In this document: piece after piece, positions 20,677 through 29,223 of the stretch
Numbering within the stretch: position 1 is the stretch's first letter
How the letters are laid out: each line of letters begins with the position of its first letter
Assembly: GCA_009691685.1 (NCBI GenBank)
Contig: SIAU01000002.1
Location: forward strand, 1 to 64,000
DNA: 64,000 nucleotides
From: Opitutales bacterium
Lineage (GTDB): Bacteria > Verrucomicrobiota > Verrucomicrobiia > Opitutales > UBA953
Direction: 5' to 3'
The notes under the pieces: model-generated
Seen by the model: only the letters and a program-made list of their open reading frames with translations
The model's database searches: none
What the model was told of the DNA's origin: nothing
Made by a program: the position numbers and the translations under genes

Positions 20677-22200
20677 TTAGAATTTCGTAGGAATTTTGAA
20701 TCCGGCACGGCCTTCACGTTTCGCCACGAGGTCGCGGTTGGCGGCTTCGGAGTTGGCGCCCGTGAAGAGTTCTGTTTTGGGATCTTGGGAGAGCGGAGTG
20801 CCCAGGGTTAAGCTGGCTGGATCAACTTTAACGCCATTAACACCCAAGTGTTCTTTCAGTCGGCTGTAGGCTTCGGAAAGACCGGAGCTTGATTTAATCG
20901 CCTCAGTGATTTCGTCGCTATTTTTCTTTGCACCGAGGCGGTACGAAATATTCGCCGCGTGTACGAGGTTGGTCGAAATATGGCACTCGTGTAAGGGTGC
21001 ATGGATGTCGGCATTGGAACCCGCCCGAATACATTCAATCCAGTTAGCGTGGTGACTGGAGGCGCCGCCTGACATGTCTACTTGGCTTACTTCTTTACCG
21101 TAGGATTTAATCACGACACCTGAGGCATCATAAGCTTTGGCAGAGTGGTAGTCAGGGACGATGATGGTCGCGTTTTCGCATTCAACCACGATACCGATGC
21201 TCGCTTTACTGAATTTATGGATCTTATCCATAGGGCCATCCAACGTGCCGTCGGAGGTCAGGCCGCGGACTTCTGCAATTAAAGGTGCTGCTGCATAATT
21301 ATAAATAGCGAGGAAGCTATTCGGTGTTTCGCCACAGTCACTGTACGCTAAGCGTCCACCGATGGACATCACTTCTGGAGCGACTTCATGGGTATTGAGG
21401 AACCAGCGGGCGATATCGATTTCATGAATCGCTTGATTGCACATGTCGCCACCACCGTAGTTCCAGAACCAATGCCAATCGTAGTGCACTGAACCAAAAC
21501 TTTTGGTTTCGTTAATGGGGTCGGTTTGATTTCCGCGAATGGATTCTTGAATGTCGGCTGGGCCATTCCACATGTCATAATCAATATTGCTTGGTAATTG
21601 GGTCTTTTTAGCGGGTCCGATGGATTTACGACGTTTGTAACAAATTCCACGAGCCACTTTTACTTTTCCGTACACGCCTGCGTGAACATCTTTGACTGCC
21701 GCACGAATACCCGCACCTGATCGGCTCTGGGTACCAGCCTGAATGACTAATTTATTAAAATAATTTCCCGCTGCAACCAATTGTTGTCCCTCGAAAATAT
21801 TATGGGAAAGAGGTTTTTCGATGAAGAGATGTTTGCCGGCCTGTAGTGTCCAGATGCCTTGAATCGCGTGTTGATGATTCGGGGTAGCGTTGGAGACGGC
21901 ATCGATATTTTTATCTTCCAGCATTTTACGAATGTCGGTGTAACCTACGGCACCAGGACATTCTAAAAGACCTTTGGCTAAGATGTCCGAGTCGACATCG
22001 CATAATGCGACAATGCGGACGCCGGGAACTTTTTTAATTTCTTTAATGTGTTCGAGGCCGCGACTGCGGAAGCCGACCACGGCGACACGAATGTCTCCAT
22101 TGGCACCAGCAGACTGGGCGAAGCTACGAGCACTTAGTCCGACTGCGGTAGCAGCGAAGGCGGTACTCTTAATGAATGAACGACGATCGAGGGGTGACAT
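20677..22200 (-). CDS. Tat-exported Gfo/Idh/MocA-family oxidoreductase
   Basis: A 507-residue NAD(P)-dependent sugar oxidoreductase family protein. The N-terminus carries a twin-arginine signal (DRRSFIKS followed by a hydrophobic stretch ending RSFAQS), so it is probably exported folded with its cofactor. The Rossmann domain has DIRVAVVGFRSRGLEHIKE and the conserved EKP motif (KHLFIEKPLSHNI). The C-terminal alpha/beta domain has DWHWFWNYGGGDMCNQAIHE and the catalytic-type His in QAIHEIDIARWFL. It is cotranscribed with the DUF1080 protein. Family members in this phylum act on glucosides, alditols or N-acetyl sugars. The substrate is unknown. Confidence 0.9.
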   Translation of the reverse strand: MSPLDRRSFIKSTAFAATAVGLSARSFAQSAGANGDIRVAVVGFRSRGLEHIKEIKKVPGVRIVALCDVDSDILAKGLLECPGAVGYTDIRKMLEDKNIDAVSNATPNHQHAIQGIWTLQAGKHLFIEKPLSHNIFEGQQLVAAGNYFNKLVIQAGTQSRSGAGIRAAVKDVHAGVYGKVKVARGICYKRRKSIGPAKKTQLPSNIDYDMWNGPADIQESIRGNQTDPINETKSFGSVHYDWHWFWNYGGGDMCNQAIHEIDIARWFLNTHEVAPEVMSIGGRLAYSDCGETPNSFLAIYNYAAAPLIAEVRGLTSDGTLDGPMDKIHKFSKASIGIVVECENATIIVPDYHSAKAYDASGVVIKSYGKEVSQVDMSGGASSHHANWIECIRAGSNADIHAPLHECHISTNLVHAANISYRLGAKKNSDEITEAIKSSSGLSEAYSRLKEHLGVNGVKVDPASLTLGTPLSQDPKTELFTGANSEAANRDLVAKREGRAGFKIPTKF

Positions 22201-22277
22201 AAAATAGGGGTAGATTGAAGGATACTGAGATTGTAAAACAGTCGAGAAAGTTCCCTTAAAAAGTGAATAAATTCTTT

Positions 22278-22294
22278 AAAACCCGCCCGGTTTT
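22278..22294 (-). terminator. Weak hairpin after the GGCT-like gene
   Basis: Stem AAAACC/GGTTTT with a 5-base loop just past the 22300 stop. It is short, so only a tentative terminator. Confidence 0.35.
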
Positions 22295-22299
22295 ATCAC

Positions 22300-22752
22300 T
22301 TAACCTTTATGGGATAAGCCTTTGAGCCAAGTGGTCCAGCCCGCGGGTAGACTTCGCGCAAGTGCACCTCTAATAATTGTATCTAAATAGGCTTTGGCGG
22401 GAAGGTGAGGTCCGGTGGGATCGATGACCTTAAAGGCATCGCATTCAAAGGGGCAGTCTTCGACGCCAGCTTCCCAGACGGTGATGGTTGTGCGGCGATA
22501 GCCTGGACCCTCAGCGGTAGATAGTCTTACCCAGTCATCTGCGGTGAGTTCATAGATGCATCCCCACACGCCGGGTGAAAGTTCGTCATCGATGATATCG
22601 GCTGATCCGCCTGCCCAAGTGGTGCTCGGGTGAGTAAAGGCTAGGCGATGTTTCGGGAGAAAAGCTTTACAGCGGTACTGATGTCCAGGGCAGCGACGCT
22701 CCATTTGACTGCTGTCGAGATTTGAGCCGTAGGCGAAGTAGTACCGACTCAT
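22300..22752 (-). CDS. Gamma-glutamylcyclotransferase-like (AIG2/GGCT) protein
   Basis: 150 residues. The N-terminal RYYFAYGSNLDSSQME is the substrate-binding signature of GGCT-fold proteins. TAEGPGYRRTTITVWEAG holds the expected Glu-Gly and Tyr-Arg of the active site. Family members release 5-oxoproline from gamma-glutamyl peptides or amines. It stands alone between the Gfo/Idh/MocA gene and the TonB-dependent receptor, so context gives no substrate. The ATG at 22752 has no obvious ribosome-binding site. Confidence 0.85.
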   Translation of the reverse strand: MSRYYFAYGSNLDSSQMERRCPGHQYRCKAFLPKHRLAFTHPSTTWAGGSADIIDDELSPGVWGCIYELTADDWVRLSTAEGPGYRRTTITVWEAGVEDCPFECDAFKVIDPTGPHLPAKAYLDTIIRGALARSLPAGWTTWLKGLSHKG

Positions 22753-22805
22753 AGTTGAGGAGGGTCATACTAGTTGGCTATTCACGACCTTGGCAAGGAA
22801 GGGAA

Positions 22806-24683
22806 CTAGTATTTTACCGAAAAGGATAAATAAAATGAGCGAGGTTGAGCGGGAAACCCTAGGCTGGCGGGCGCAGCGGTTTCATTGAAGAGATTCTCCA
22901 CGTGCAGAGATAATTCTTGGCTAGTTTTATAACGATAAACGAGCCAGGTGCGCCAATAAGTTCCATCGGGTGATTTTACGACCGCGAAGCTGACGGGGTC
23001 GTAATCAATCCGGTTTGCGAGATGATTAACCGAGAGACCATAAGTCCACGCAGCCGTCGGATTCATTTCAGCCCCCAGAGTGAAAATGAGATCGGGTCGA
23101 CGGATTAAGCTATCGCCCGTCGCGAAATCCTTAGTGTTTAAATAGGTTCCACTGCCAAAGAGTTTAAGGGTATCGGTGATTTGAGTCTGTACTCCCAATT
23201 CTATTCCGCGAGTCCGTGCCTCATTAATATTGTAAGCTGGGTAGGGGGGAGTGAAATCAAAACTAATTAAGTCAGTTAAACTATTTTCAAAGACGACAAC
23301 GGTCCAGCTCAGATCTTTTCCGTTCTCATAACGTATCCCTAATTCTTTTCCGTAATTAGATTCTGGTCGTAAAGGAACTCCGCCCACTGTGCCCCCGGCG
23401 AGGTCATTCGCGGTCGGCGTATGATAAGCAGTGGCCAACTTAGCGTGCGCACTTAACTCTTTGTTCAATTGGTGTCGGTAGTTGATGTCCCAAGAAAAAT
23501 GTTTTTTGAAGTCCGAGAAAGTATCCTCGCGGAGGGTTACTTTCAATTGGTTATGGGCGTTTATTTTCCAATCCGCCCACGTCCAGAATCCGAGCGACTC
23601 CAAAGTATTAATATATATTTTGGGAGTGCTCTCAACTTGGTTGAACCGGTTATTTCCATAACTCACGCCCAGACCTAAGTGTAGTTGCGAGTTAACTTTT
23701 TGATCGACGTAGGCGGTGAGTTCGTCGCTCTTAACTTTATAACTGTAGTCCGTTGCAAAGGTATAGCTCTTGGTCGATGTTTCACTGTGTGACCAAAATG
23801 CGGCCGCCTGAGTGGACTCGTCGCGGAAAAATATTCCAGGCGACACGAGCCAACCATGATCGTTCTGCCAATCGTCGGGAGTGGGATTCACATCGGTTCC
23901 TGATAGCCGTGCGCGACCGTTATCCGCAGAGCCCAGTATATCGAAGTTAATTTTATCGGAAATTTTCCATACCGATTTAAATAATAGGTTAGAAGCGTCT
24001 CGAGAGCTATTATCTCTCCATCCATCACTGTGCGAGGTGGTGAACGTTACCGTATTACCTTGGGTGGCTGGTTCGGTGCCTTGGGCATTATTATTAGTGG
24101 CGGAGATGCTCAGTGACGCATAACCATAAGATCCGATTTCTAATGTTGAACGAACGTTACTGGATTCCGAAAGGGGTTGAGGGAGTCGACAGTCAATCAC
24201 TCCACCGAGTGCATTAGCGCCATAGAGTGATGATGACGGACCGCGCAGGATTTCTACCGAGGACAAACCGTAGGTGCGGTATCGGCCAATTTCGTAATTT
24301 CCAGAGAACCCTTCGGAGAGTCGACGGCCATCGAGGAGGAAAGCAGTGTGGGCTGAGTTTGTTCCACGGAAAAAAACTGAGGTCGAAGAACCGATACCCG
24401 CTTGCTCGCTCGCGTAAACTCCAGGCGTGGCCGAGAGAATATTGGAGAGGGTTCCAAATGGTGGCAGGGCACTGTCCTGAGGGGTGAACTTTGAAACTGA
24501 GGGTGAGGCTTTGCCCAACAACGACGGTCGGCGGTTTTCAATGACAATAGTTTCGGGTAATTCTACTACCTCCTGTTTGGTTTCATAGAGTTCAATCTTC
24601 AACTCGGCTGGGGGTGGGCTAGCTTGTGCTAATGGGCTAGCCTGAGCTAAGACAAGGGCGATAAACGCAATCATACCTTTCAC
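22806..24683 (-). CDS. TonB-dependent outer-membrane receptor
   Basis: A 625-residue ligand-gated outer-membrane channel. Signal peptide IAFIALVLAQASPLAQASPP, then a TonB-box-like VELPETIVIE. The plug domain (about residues 55-175) has ATPGVYASEQAGIGSSTSVF, RGTNSAHTAFLLDGRRL and EILRGPSSSLYGANALGGVI. A 22-strand type barrel ends in an aromatic residue (SFYLSFSVKY). The length and plug resemble the BtuB/colicin receptor group more than SusC. No cobalamin riboswitch is visible in the ~70 bases upstream. Either GTG 24683 or ATG 24674 can be the start. It diverges from the double-ACT gene. The ligand is unknown. Confidence 0.9.
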   Translation of the reverse strand: MKGMIAFIALVLAQASPLAQASPPPAELKIELYETKQEVVELPETIVIENRRPSLLGKASPSVSKFTPQDSALPPFGTLSNILSATPGVYASEQAGIGSSTSVFFRGTNSAHTAFLLDGRRLSEGFSGNYEIGRYRTYGLSSVEILRGPSSSLYGANALGGVIDCRLPQPLSESSNVRSTLEIGSYGYASLSISATNNNAQGTEPATQGNTVTFTTSHSDGWRDNSSRDASNLLFKSVWKISDKINFDILGSADNGRARLSGTDVNPTPDDWQNDHGWLVSPGIFFRDESTQAAAFWSHSETSTKSYTFATDYSYKVKSDELTAYVDQKVNSQLHLGLGVSYGNNRFNQVESTPKIYINTLESLGFWTWADWKINAHNQLKVTLREDTFSDFKKHFSWDINYRHQLNKELSAHAKLATAYHTPTANDLAGGTVGGVPLRPESNYGKELGIRYENGKDLSWTVVVFENSLTDLISFDFTPPYPAYNINEARTRGIELGVQTQITDTLKLFGSGTYLNTKDFATGDSLIRRPDLIFTLGAEMNPTAAWTYGLSVNHLANRIDYDPVSFAVVKSPDGTYWRTWLVYRYKTSQELSLHVENLFNETAAPASLGFPAQPRSFYLSFSVKY

Positions 24684-24753
24684 AGATGTAGATTTTTATT
24701 TTTGTCAAACTGAAATTGCTGGCTGAAATGCGATAATCTGTCATAAGGACTTA

Positions 24754-25212
24754 ATGACAGCCAAGACCGAGAAACATCCTGATGACGGATCCGTAAGGCA
24801 ATTTTCGGTCTTCGTTGAAAATAAAGTAGGTCGCCTCAATGAGTTGGTAGAGTCATTCGGCAAGGCGGATATCCATATCATGGCGCTGTGTTTGGTCGAC
24901 ACTACGGATTCAACCATCATCAGAATCATTGTCGATTATCCGGAAAAAGCGGAAGAGGTTTTAATTGAACACCGCTTTGCTTATGAAACTGTTCCCGTTG
25001 TCGCGATCGAATTACAATCCGAGTCACAACTAAAAGATGTAACCCGCTTTTTACTCGGTGCTGAAATTAATATTTATTACGTCTACCCATTTTTATTCCG
25101 ACCCAACGGACGCTACGGTCTAGTTCTGCGCACCGAAGCTCAAGATTTAGCAGCCTCAGTCTTACAAACACACGGCATCCAGGTGATTGGTCGCGGTGAT
25201 GTCGCGAGATAG
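24754..25212 (+). CDS. Protein with two ACT domains
   Basis: 152 residues, almost entirely two tandem ACT-like units. The first (about 15-80) begins RQFSVFVENKVGRLNELVESF; the second (about 85-145) reads VPVVAIELQSESQLKDVTRFLLGAEINIYYVYPF in consecutive pieces. ACT domains bind amino acids and regulate partner enzymes. It has no catalytic domain, so it probably acts in trans. ilvB in this window has no neighbouring ilvN, so an acetolactate synthase regulator is one possibility, but the two genes are 16 kb apart and this is inference only. AAGGA lies 4 bases before the ATG. Confidence 0.8.
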   Translation: MTAKTEKHPDDGSVRQFSVFVENKVGRLNELVESFGKADIHIMALCLVDTTDSTIIRIIVDYPEKAEEVLIEHRFAYETVPVVAIELQSESQLKDVTRFLLGAEINIYYVYPFLFRPNGRYGLVLRTEAQDLAASVLQTHGIQVIGRGDVAR

Positions 25213-25220
25213 TAGGATCA

Positions 25221-25260
25221 GGGGACAAGGGGACACGGTGACAAGTTGGCAAGGGGGAGT
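25221..25260 (+). repeat. Octamer-repeat array, element A left part
   Basis: Five contiguous 8-bp units: GGGGACAA, GGGGACAC, GGTGACAA, GTTGGCAA, GGGGGAGT. The consensus is GGKGACAM with a closing GGGG-A unit. It begins 8 bases after the double-ACT stop codon. The same unit grammar recurs at 25.3, 25.7, 52.0 and 57.7 kb. Confidence 0.85.
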
Positions 25261-25286
25261 TGCAAAAGACACTTAATTTAAATTAA

Positions 25287-25379
25287 GGGGACATGGGACG
25301 CGTGCGCTGCACGCGAGGGGACACGGGGACAAGGTGACACGTGGGCAAGGGGTAGTTGTGCAGGACGCATCGCGCACCT
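25287..25379 (+). repeat. Octamer-repeat element A right part with GC palindrome
   Basis: Starts GGGGACAT, then a core with the perfect hairpin CGCGTGC/GCACGCG (25299-25315, 3-base loop), then units GGGGACAC, GGGGACAA, GGTGACAC, GTGGGCAA and GGGGTAGT (25317-25356). It ends in a degenerate form of the second core (CGCATCGCGCACCTACC). The hairpin core is identical to that at 57.7 kb. Confidence 0.85.
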
Positions 25380-25567
25380 ACCAAACCCTTTCATCAAACT
25401 ATACATCTGTAGGAAAGCCAAGATGGTGCCTTATGTGCCTTTCCTTCAAATTGTTGTAAGTTATCCGATGAATAATTTAAAACATAATTCAGCTCAGTTG
25501 GGGTTGTCACTTGACCTCATCCATGGGTCGATTTACTGATTGATTCCGTTCAAATTTGGGCGGACCT
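25380..25567. other. Non-coding stretch between repeat element A and tRNA-Ser
   Basis: No supported gene in either strand. It is AT-richer than the flanking repeats. A TTGACC at 25511-25516 could be a -35 element for the tRNA, but no convincing -10 follows. Otherwise nothing is seen. Confidence 0.5.
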
Positions 25568-25658
25568 GGAGAGGTGGCTGAGTGGCCTAAAGCGCCCGTT
25601 TGCTAAATGGGTGTACCCCAAAAGGGTACCGTGAGTTCGAATCTCATCCTCTCCGCCA
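25568..25658 (+). tRNA. tRNA-Ser, anticodon GCU
   Basis: 91 bases with encoded CCA. Acceptor stem GGAGAGG/CCTCTCC, D-arm TGGCTGAGTGGCCTAAAG, anticodon loop TTGCTAA (anticodon GCT, reading AGC/AGU), a long class II variable arm GTACCC/GGGTAC, and T-loop TTCGAAT on a GTGAG/CTCAT stem. The long variable arm confirms serine. It is flanked on both sides by octamer-repeat elements. Confidence 0.97.
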
Positions 25659-25673
25659 CTTTTATCAAGTTGA

Positions 25674-25796
25674 GGGGACAAGTGGGCACGGTGACACGGT
25701 GACAAGGGGGAGATACAAAAGATCCAATGCAGTCGCGCCCTACCTAATTAAATCGAGGGGACAAGTGGGCACGTGGGCAAGGTGACAAGGGGAGAG
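25674..25796 (+). repeat. Octamer-repeat element B (two arrays in direct orientation)
   Basis: Array one (25674-25713): GGGGACAA, GTGGGCAC, GGTGACAC, GGTGACAA, GGGGGAGA. A 43-base spacer follows, holding a half core GCAGTCGCGCCCTACCT. Array two (25757-25796): GGGGACAA, GTGGGCAC, GTGGGCAA, GGTGACAA, GGGGAGAG. Unlike the 52.0 and 57.7 kb copies, both arrays point the same way, each preceded by a TTGA or TCGA. It starts 15 bases after the tRNA. Confidence 0.85.
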
Positions 25797-25833
25797 GCTG
25801 GACTTTAATTAAACTATTACCTAGGTAGTTTCT

Positions 25834-26373
25834 GTGAGTTTATTAAATCTTAAGTTAAAGTCCTTAATCGTGGTAGGAATTGTTTTATGCCTAGGCGCGT
25901 TGGGCTATTTTAGTTATTTCAAAAAATCAAAACCAGACAGTATTATTAAAAAAGAAATTGTAGTGAGCTCGCCTACACCCATTTCACCAGTGGCTGTAAC
26001 TAAGCCGGCCACTGTTTATAAGGAAAATCTGGATCCGCAGACTCGGTTAAAAACGTTAGAATTTAAATTGAGTGAGGCGCGTGCTAAGTATGAAAAACTT
26101 AAACGTCTTCGCACCGTCATCGAAGGACATATTAAACTAAGAAATGATTTGCTGAAGCCCGCTCAAGATCGGGTCACGCATATACAAAAACTTCAAAAAG
26201 AGGGTGCACTGAATGATCAAGATGTCGAATTGGCCCGCGGTCAATTTGTCTCCATTGAATCTTCGATTGAAAAAGCGCTGAAGGATAAGGAAAAAGTAGC
26301 TAAACTTATTTCCGCTCAAGAATTGGAAGTATCGAAAGCTGAAACTGAACTAAAAAAGTCCAAAGCTCTCTAA
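25834..26373 (+). CDS. Unrecognised membrane-anchored coiled-coil protein
   Basis: 179 residues from GTG 25834. Residues ~10-30 form one hydrophobic helix (LIVVGIVLCLGALGYFSYF), followed by basic KKSKP, a Pro/Val/Thr-rich linker to ~65, then a charged helical region (~70-178) with heptad-like spacing. This suggests a periplasmic coiled coil tethered to the inner membrane. The arrangement recalls the hairpin of HlyD-type adaptors, but the lipoyl and barrel parts are missing, so that family is not claimed. Its stop overlaps the convergent alcohol dehydrogenase stop by 4 bases. No function is assigned. Confidence 0.65.
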   Translation: MSLLNLKLKSLIVVGIVLCLGALGYFSYFKKSKPDSIIKKEIVVSSPTPISPVAVTKPATVYKENLDPQTRLKTLEFKLSEARAKYEKLKRLRTVIEGHIKLRNDLLKPAQDRVTHIQKLQKEGALNDQDVELARGQFVSIESSIEKALKDKEKVAKLISAQELEVSKAETELKKSKAL

Positions 26374-27425
26374 TTCTTGAGCGAGGCCACATCGATCACG
26401 AATCGATACTTTATATCCTGTTTGAGCATGCGTTCCCAGGCTTCGTTAATTTTCTGAATAGGAATGAGTTCAATCTCGGAAACAATTTTATGTTCGGCAC
26501 AGAAATTGAGCATCTCTTGAGTTTCGGCGATACCTCCGATACATGAACCAGCGAGGTTTTTGCGGGGGAGAATTAAACTAAAAGCGGAAACGGCTAAGGG
26601 TTTTTCCGGCACTCCTACCAGCGTCAAGGTGCCATCAAGCTTAATCAAATTCATGTACGCATTGATGTCATGGAGTGCAGATACACAGTCTAAAATGAAA
26701 TCGAAACTACCGGTGTGTTTAGCCATCGCTTCAGGATCGGTGGACAAAACTACTTCATGGGCCCCAAGACGTAATCCATCGCCCACTTTATTGGCAGAAG
26801 TAGTGAAGAGTACGACGTGCGCACCGAAAGCACGTGCAAATTTAACGCCCATGTGTCCTAGTCCGCCCAAGCCAACGATTCCCACTTTTTTACCGGCCGT
26901 TACTTTCCAATGTTTGAGCGGCGAATAAGTGGTAATGCCTGCGCAAAGCAGGGGAGCGGTGGCAGCTAAATCAAGACCCGCGGGAACTTTTAAAGCGAAT
27001 GATTCGTCGACCACGATGTGCGATGAGTAGCCGCCCCAAGTATGTCCGCCTAAATGTTTGTCTGGGCTATTGTAGGTAAACGTCGCGTAATTTAGACAGT
27101 ATTGTTCGAGGCCTGACTGGCAGTGATTACAGGTGCGACACGAATCGACCATGCAACCGACTGCACTGGTGTCGCCAACTTTAAATTGAGTAACCTTGTT
27201 TCCAACTTTAGTGACGCGACCAACGATTTCATGACCAGGAACGCAGGGATAGACGGTGCCCGGCCATTCGCTGCGAGCTTGGTGAATATCGGAGTGACAT
27301 ACGCCGCAGTATAAAATTTCCATTTCAACATCGGTGGGGCCTGCCTCACGTCGATTGATAGTTAAAGGCGCTAAAGGATTTTTACCTGCGGCGGTACCAA
27401 ACGCTTTAACGGAGAAAGATTTCAT
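26370..27425 (-). CDS. Zinc-dependent alcohol dehydrogenase (cinnamyl/YahK-type)
   Basis: 351-residue medium-chain dehydrogenase that oxidises alcohols or reduces aldehydes with NADP(H). Catalytic zinc ligands appear in YCGVCHSDIHQARSEWPG and GHEIVG. The structural zinc site is the four-Cys lobe in CMVDSCRTCNHCQSGLEQYC. The cofactor-binding motif is VGIVGLGGLGHMGVKFARA. The pattern fits the YahK/YjgB aldehyde reductase group. It stands between an unknown membrane protein and the fucosidase, with a 52-base gap to the latter's stop, so cotranscription with the fucosidase is possible. Confidence 0.92.
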   Translation of the reverse strand: MKSFSVKAFGTAAGKNPLAPLTINRREAGPTDVEMEILYCGVCHSDIHQARSEWPGTVYPCVPGHEIVGRVTKVGNKVTQFKVGDTSAVGCMVDSCRTCNHCQSGLEQYCLNYATFTYNSPDKHLGGHTWGGYSSHIVVDESFALKVPAGLDLAATAPLLCAGITTYSPLKHWKVTAGKKVGIVGLGGLGHMGVKFARAFGAHVVLFTTSANKVGDGLRLGAHEVVLSTDPEAMAKHTGSFDFILDCVSALHDINAYMNLIKLDGTLTLVGVPEKPLAVSAFSLILPRKNLAGSCIGGIAETQEMLNFCAEHKIVSEIELIPIQKINEAWERMLKQDIKYRFVIDVASLKN

Positions 27426-27477
27426 AGTGCTCGTAACGATACGGCACTATGAAAAAATCTCAAGTGTTGGTACGAGT

Positions 27478-29223
27478 TTACTCGGGTGAGTAGACTTGCC
27501 ATTCCGCAACGCCGGCTGGTCCCAGTTCACGTTGTACGTGTAGTCGGATTTTTTGAACCTTAATTTCTGGAAATCTAAACAGTTGTCCGTGTCCGTTGGT
27601 TGGGGCTGTAAGCAGCTGACTCCAACCTTGGGCGGTTTCAATTTCGACCCGAACCACTTGTTTATAGCGTGGCCAGCGATCGGGTTCATCCACGGCAAGG
27701 GCGTGAATCAAGGTGGGCTTACCTAAATCATATTCTAAATAAGCATTTTTATCTTCTGCCGCGGCTTCCCAATATTGGGTGGCGTCACCATCTTGCGCTG
27801 CGGTGATCGGATTTTTGGGTGATTGGCTTGTCGCGATCAGTTTTTTCTTAAACGAAGCGATGGGTTCGACGACGGGCTCTTCAGCTACTTCCAGTTTGAT
27901 TACGGTAGCAACGCTGTCTGGCGCTTGTTTAGGTAGATAGATAATGGTGCCCGTGGCATCTTGAGTGGTCTTTAATTCTTTGCTGGAGTCGACGAGAAGT
28001 TTCGTGCTCTTAATTTTGCTGTGGAGCGGTAAACGTAACTCACCGTTCGCTGGCCAATTAAAGACGTGAAGGTAAACAGTTTGATTTTTTCGAGTTGCGG
28101 CACCCCAGGAGAGGAAGGTGAAGGGTCCAGCAGTCGTTCCATAAATAGATTCACCATTCACTTTGAGCCACTGACCTACTTCGTTGAGTCGCTTGACGCT
28201 TTCCTCTGGAATTTCTCCTTCGGCAGTGGGTCCCACGTTGAGCAGGAAGTTACCGCCTTTGGCACAGATGCCGATGAGTTTCTGAATCAGTTCGGAGGAC
28301 GATTTCCAATTTTGATCCGCCGCATTGTAGCCCCAATGTTTATTCAGTGTCATGCAGGTTTCCCAATCGCCCTTTAAGCCGGTAGAGGGTACAAACTGTT
28401 CCGCGATATGGTAGTCGCCAAATCCTCCGCCGAGTCGGGTATTACTGATAAGATTAGGGCTAATTTCGTTGATTAATTTGGCAATCGGCTCAGCCCTTGG
28501 CTTGTACATGTGTAAGGGTGTATCCCACCAGAGAACATCGATAGGGTACTGGGTCAGAATTTCGCGTATCTGAGGCATCGCTGTTTTCTCAAGGTAAGAA
28601 TCAAAGGTTCCTTTTTGAGACTCGTCCCAACCATCTCCCTCTTTAAATGCTTTAATCGCTCCGCCACGATTACCCCAATCTTGGGCGTGGGAATAATAAA
28701 AACCAATTTTCAAATCTTGATCGTGGGCCGCTTTAACCAGTGGGCCTAATAGATCTTTGCCGTAAGCCGTGGCATCAACGACGTTCCACTTACTGGCTTT
28801 GGAGGGGAAAAGTGCGAAGCCATCGTGGTGTTTAGAAGTGATCACCATGTAACGCATACCAGCATCTTTCGCAATTTTCGCCCATTGATCTGGGTTGTAT
28901 TTAACCGGATTAAATTTTTTGGCGTAACCTTGATATTCGGTGGGCGACATCTTGGTGTTCCACATGATCCATTCTCCGTAGTTATCTTGATCGCCATACT
29001 TACCAGCGGGGACGGCATAAACTCCCCAATGGATAAATAAACCAAACTTCGCTTCGCGCCACCACGCCATTCGGGCATCACGCTGGGCTCGTGTTTCAGC
29101 GACGACGGAATTAGCTGCGCTCATTTCAACGGTCACCCCTTCATCGGCACCGGAGGCATTTTTGGCTTCTGCCTGGGTAGCAAAGATTGAGCCGAGTATG
29201 ATTAACCAGAGAGTTTTTTTCAT
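27478..29223 (-). CDS. Secreted alpha-L-fucosidase, GH29
   Basis: 581 residues with a signal peptide (KKTLWLIILGSIFATQAEA). The GH29 barrel starts near residue 50 with WWREAKFGLFIHWGVYAVP and contains MRYMVITSKHHDGFALFPS. The catalytic nucleophile is expected at Asp234 in DVLWWDTP. A C-terminal beta-sandwich (~390-460) is followed by a discoidin-like (F5/8 type C) carbohydrate-binding part with AYLEYDLGKPTLIHALAVDE. It removes fucose from plant, algal or host glycans in the periplasm or outside. With the sulfatase at 60.5 kb this suggests fucose-rich, possibly sulfated, substrates. Confidence 0.93.
   Translation of the reverse strand: MKKTLWLIILGSIFATQAEAKNASGADEGVTVEMSAANSVVAETRAQRDARMAWWREAKFGLFIHWGVYAVPAGKYGDQDNYGEWIMWNTKMSPTEYQGYAKKFNPVKYNPDQWAKIAKDAGMRYMVITSKHHDGFALFPSKASKWNVVDATAYGKDLLGPLVKAAHDQDLKIGFYYSHAQDWGNRGGAIKAFKEGDGWDESQKGTFDSYLEKTAMPQIREILTQYPIDVLWWDTPLHMYKPRAEPIAKLINEISPNLISNTRLGGGFGDYHIAEQFVPSTGLKGDWETCMTLNKHWGYNAADQNWKSSSELIQKLIGICAKGGNFLLNVGPTAEGEIPEESVKRLNEVGQWLKVNGESIYGTTAGPFTFLSWGAATRKNQTVYLHVFNWPANGELRLPLHSKIKSTKLLVDSSKELKTTQDATGTIIYLPKQAPDSVATVIKLEVAEEPVVEPIASFKKKLIATSQSPKNPITAAQDGDATQYWEAAAEDKNAYLEYDLGKPTLIHALAVDEPDRWPRYKQVVRVEIETAQGWSQLLTAPTNGHGQLFRFPEIKVQKIRLHVQRELGPAGVAEWQVYSPE

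Noticed and set aside
24684-24753. Cobalamin riboswitch before the TonB-dependent receptor
   Set aside because: The divergent gap is only about 70 bases, too short, and lacks the B12-box pattern.
25600-25785. Open frame covering the tRNA and repeat element
   Set aside because: It overlaps a well-formed tRNA-Ser and octamer repeats; the translation is repeat-derived and has no family features.
25221-25796. Repeat arrays considered as a CRISPR array
   Set aside because: Units are 8 bp and contiguous, there are no unique spacers of constant length, and no cas genes are present.
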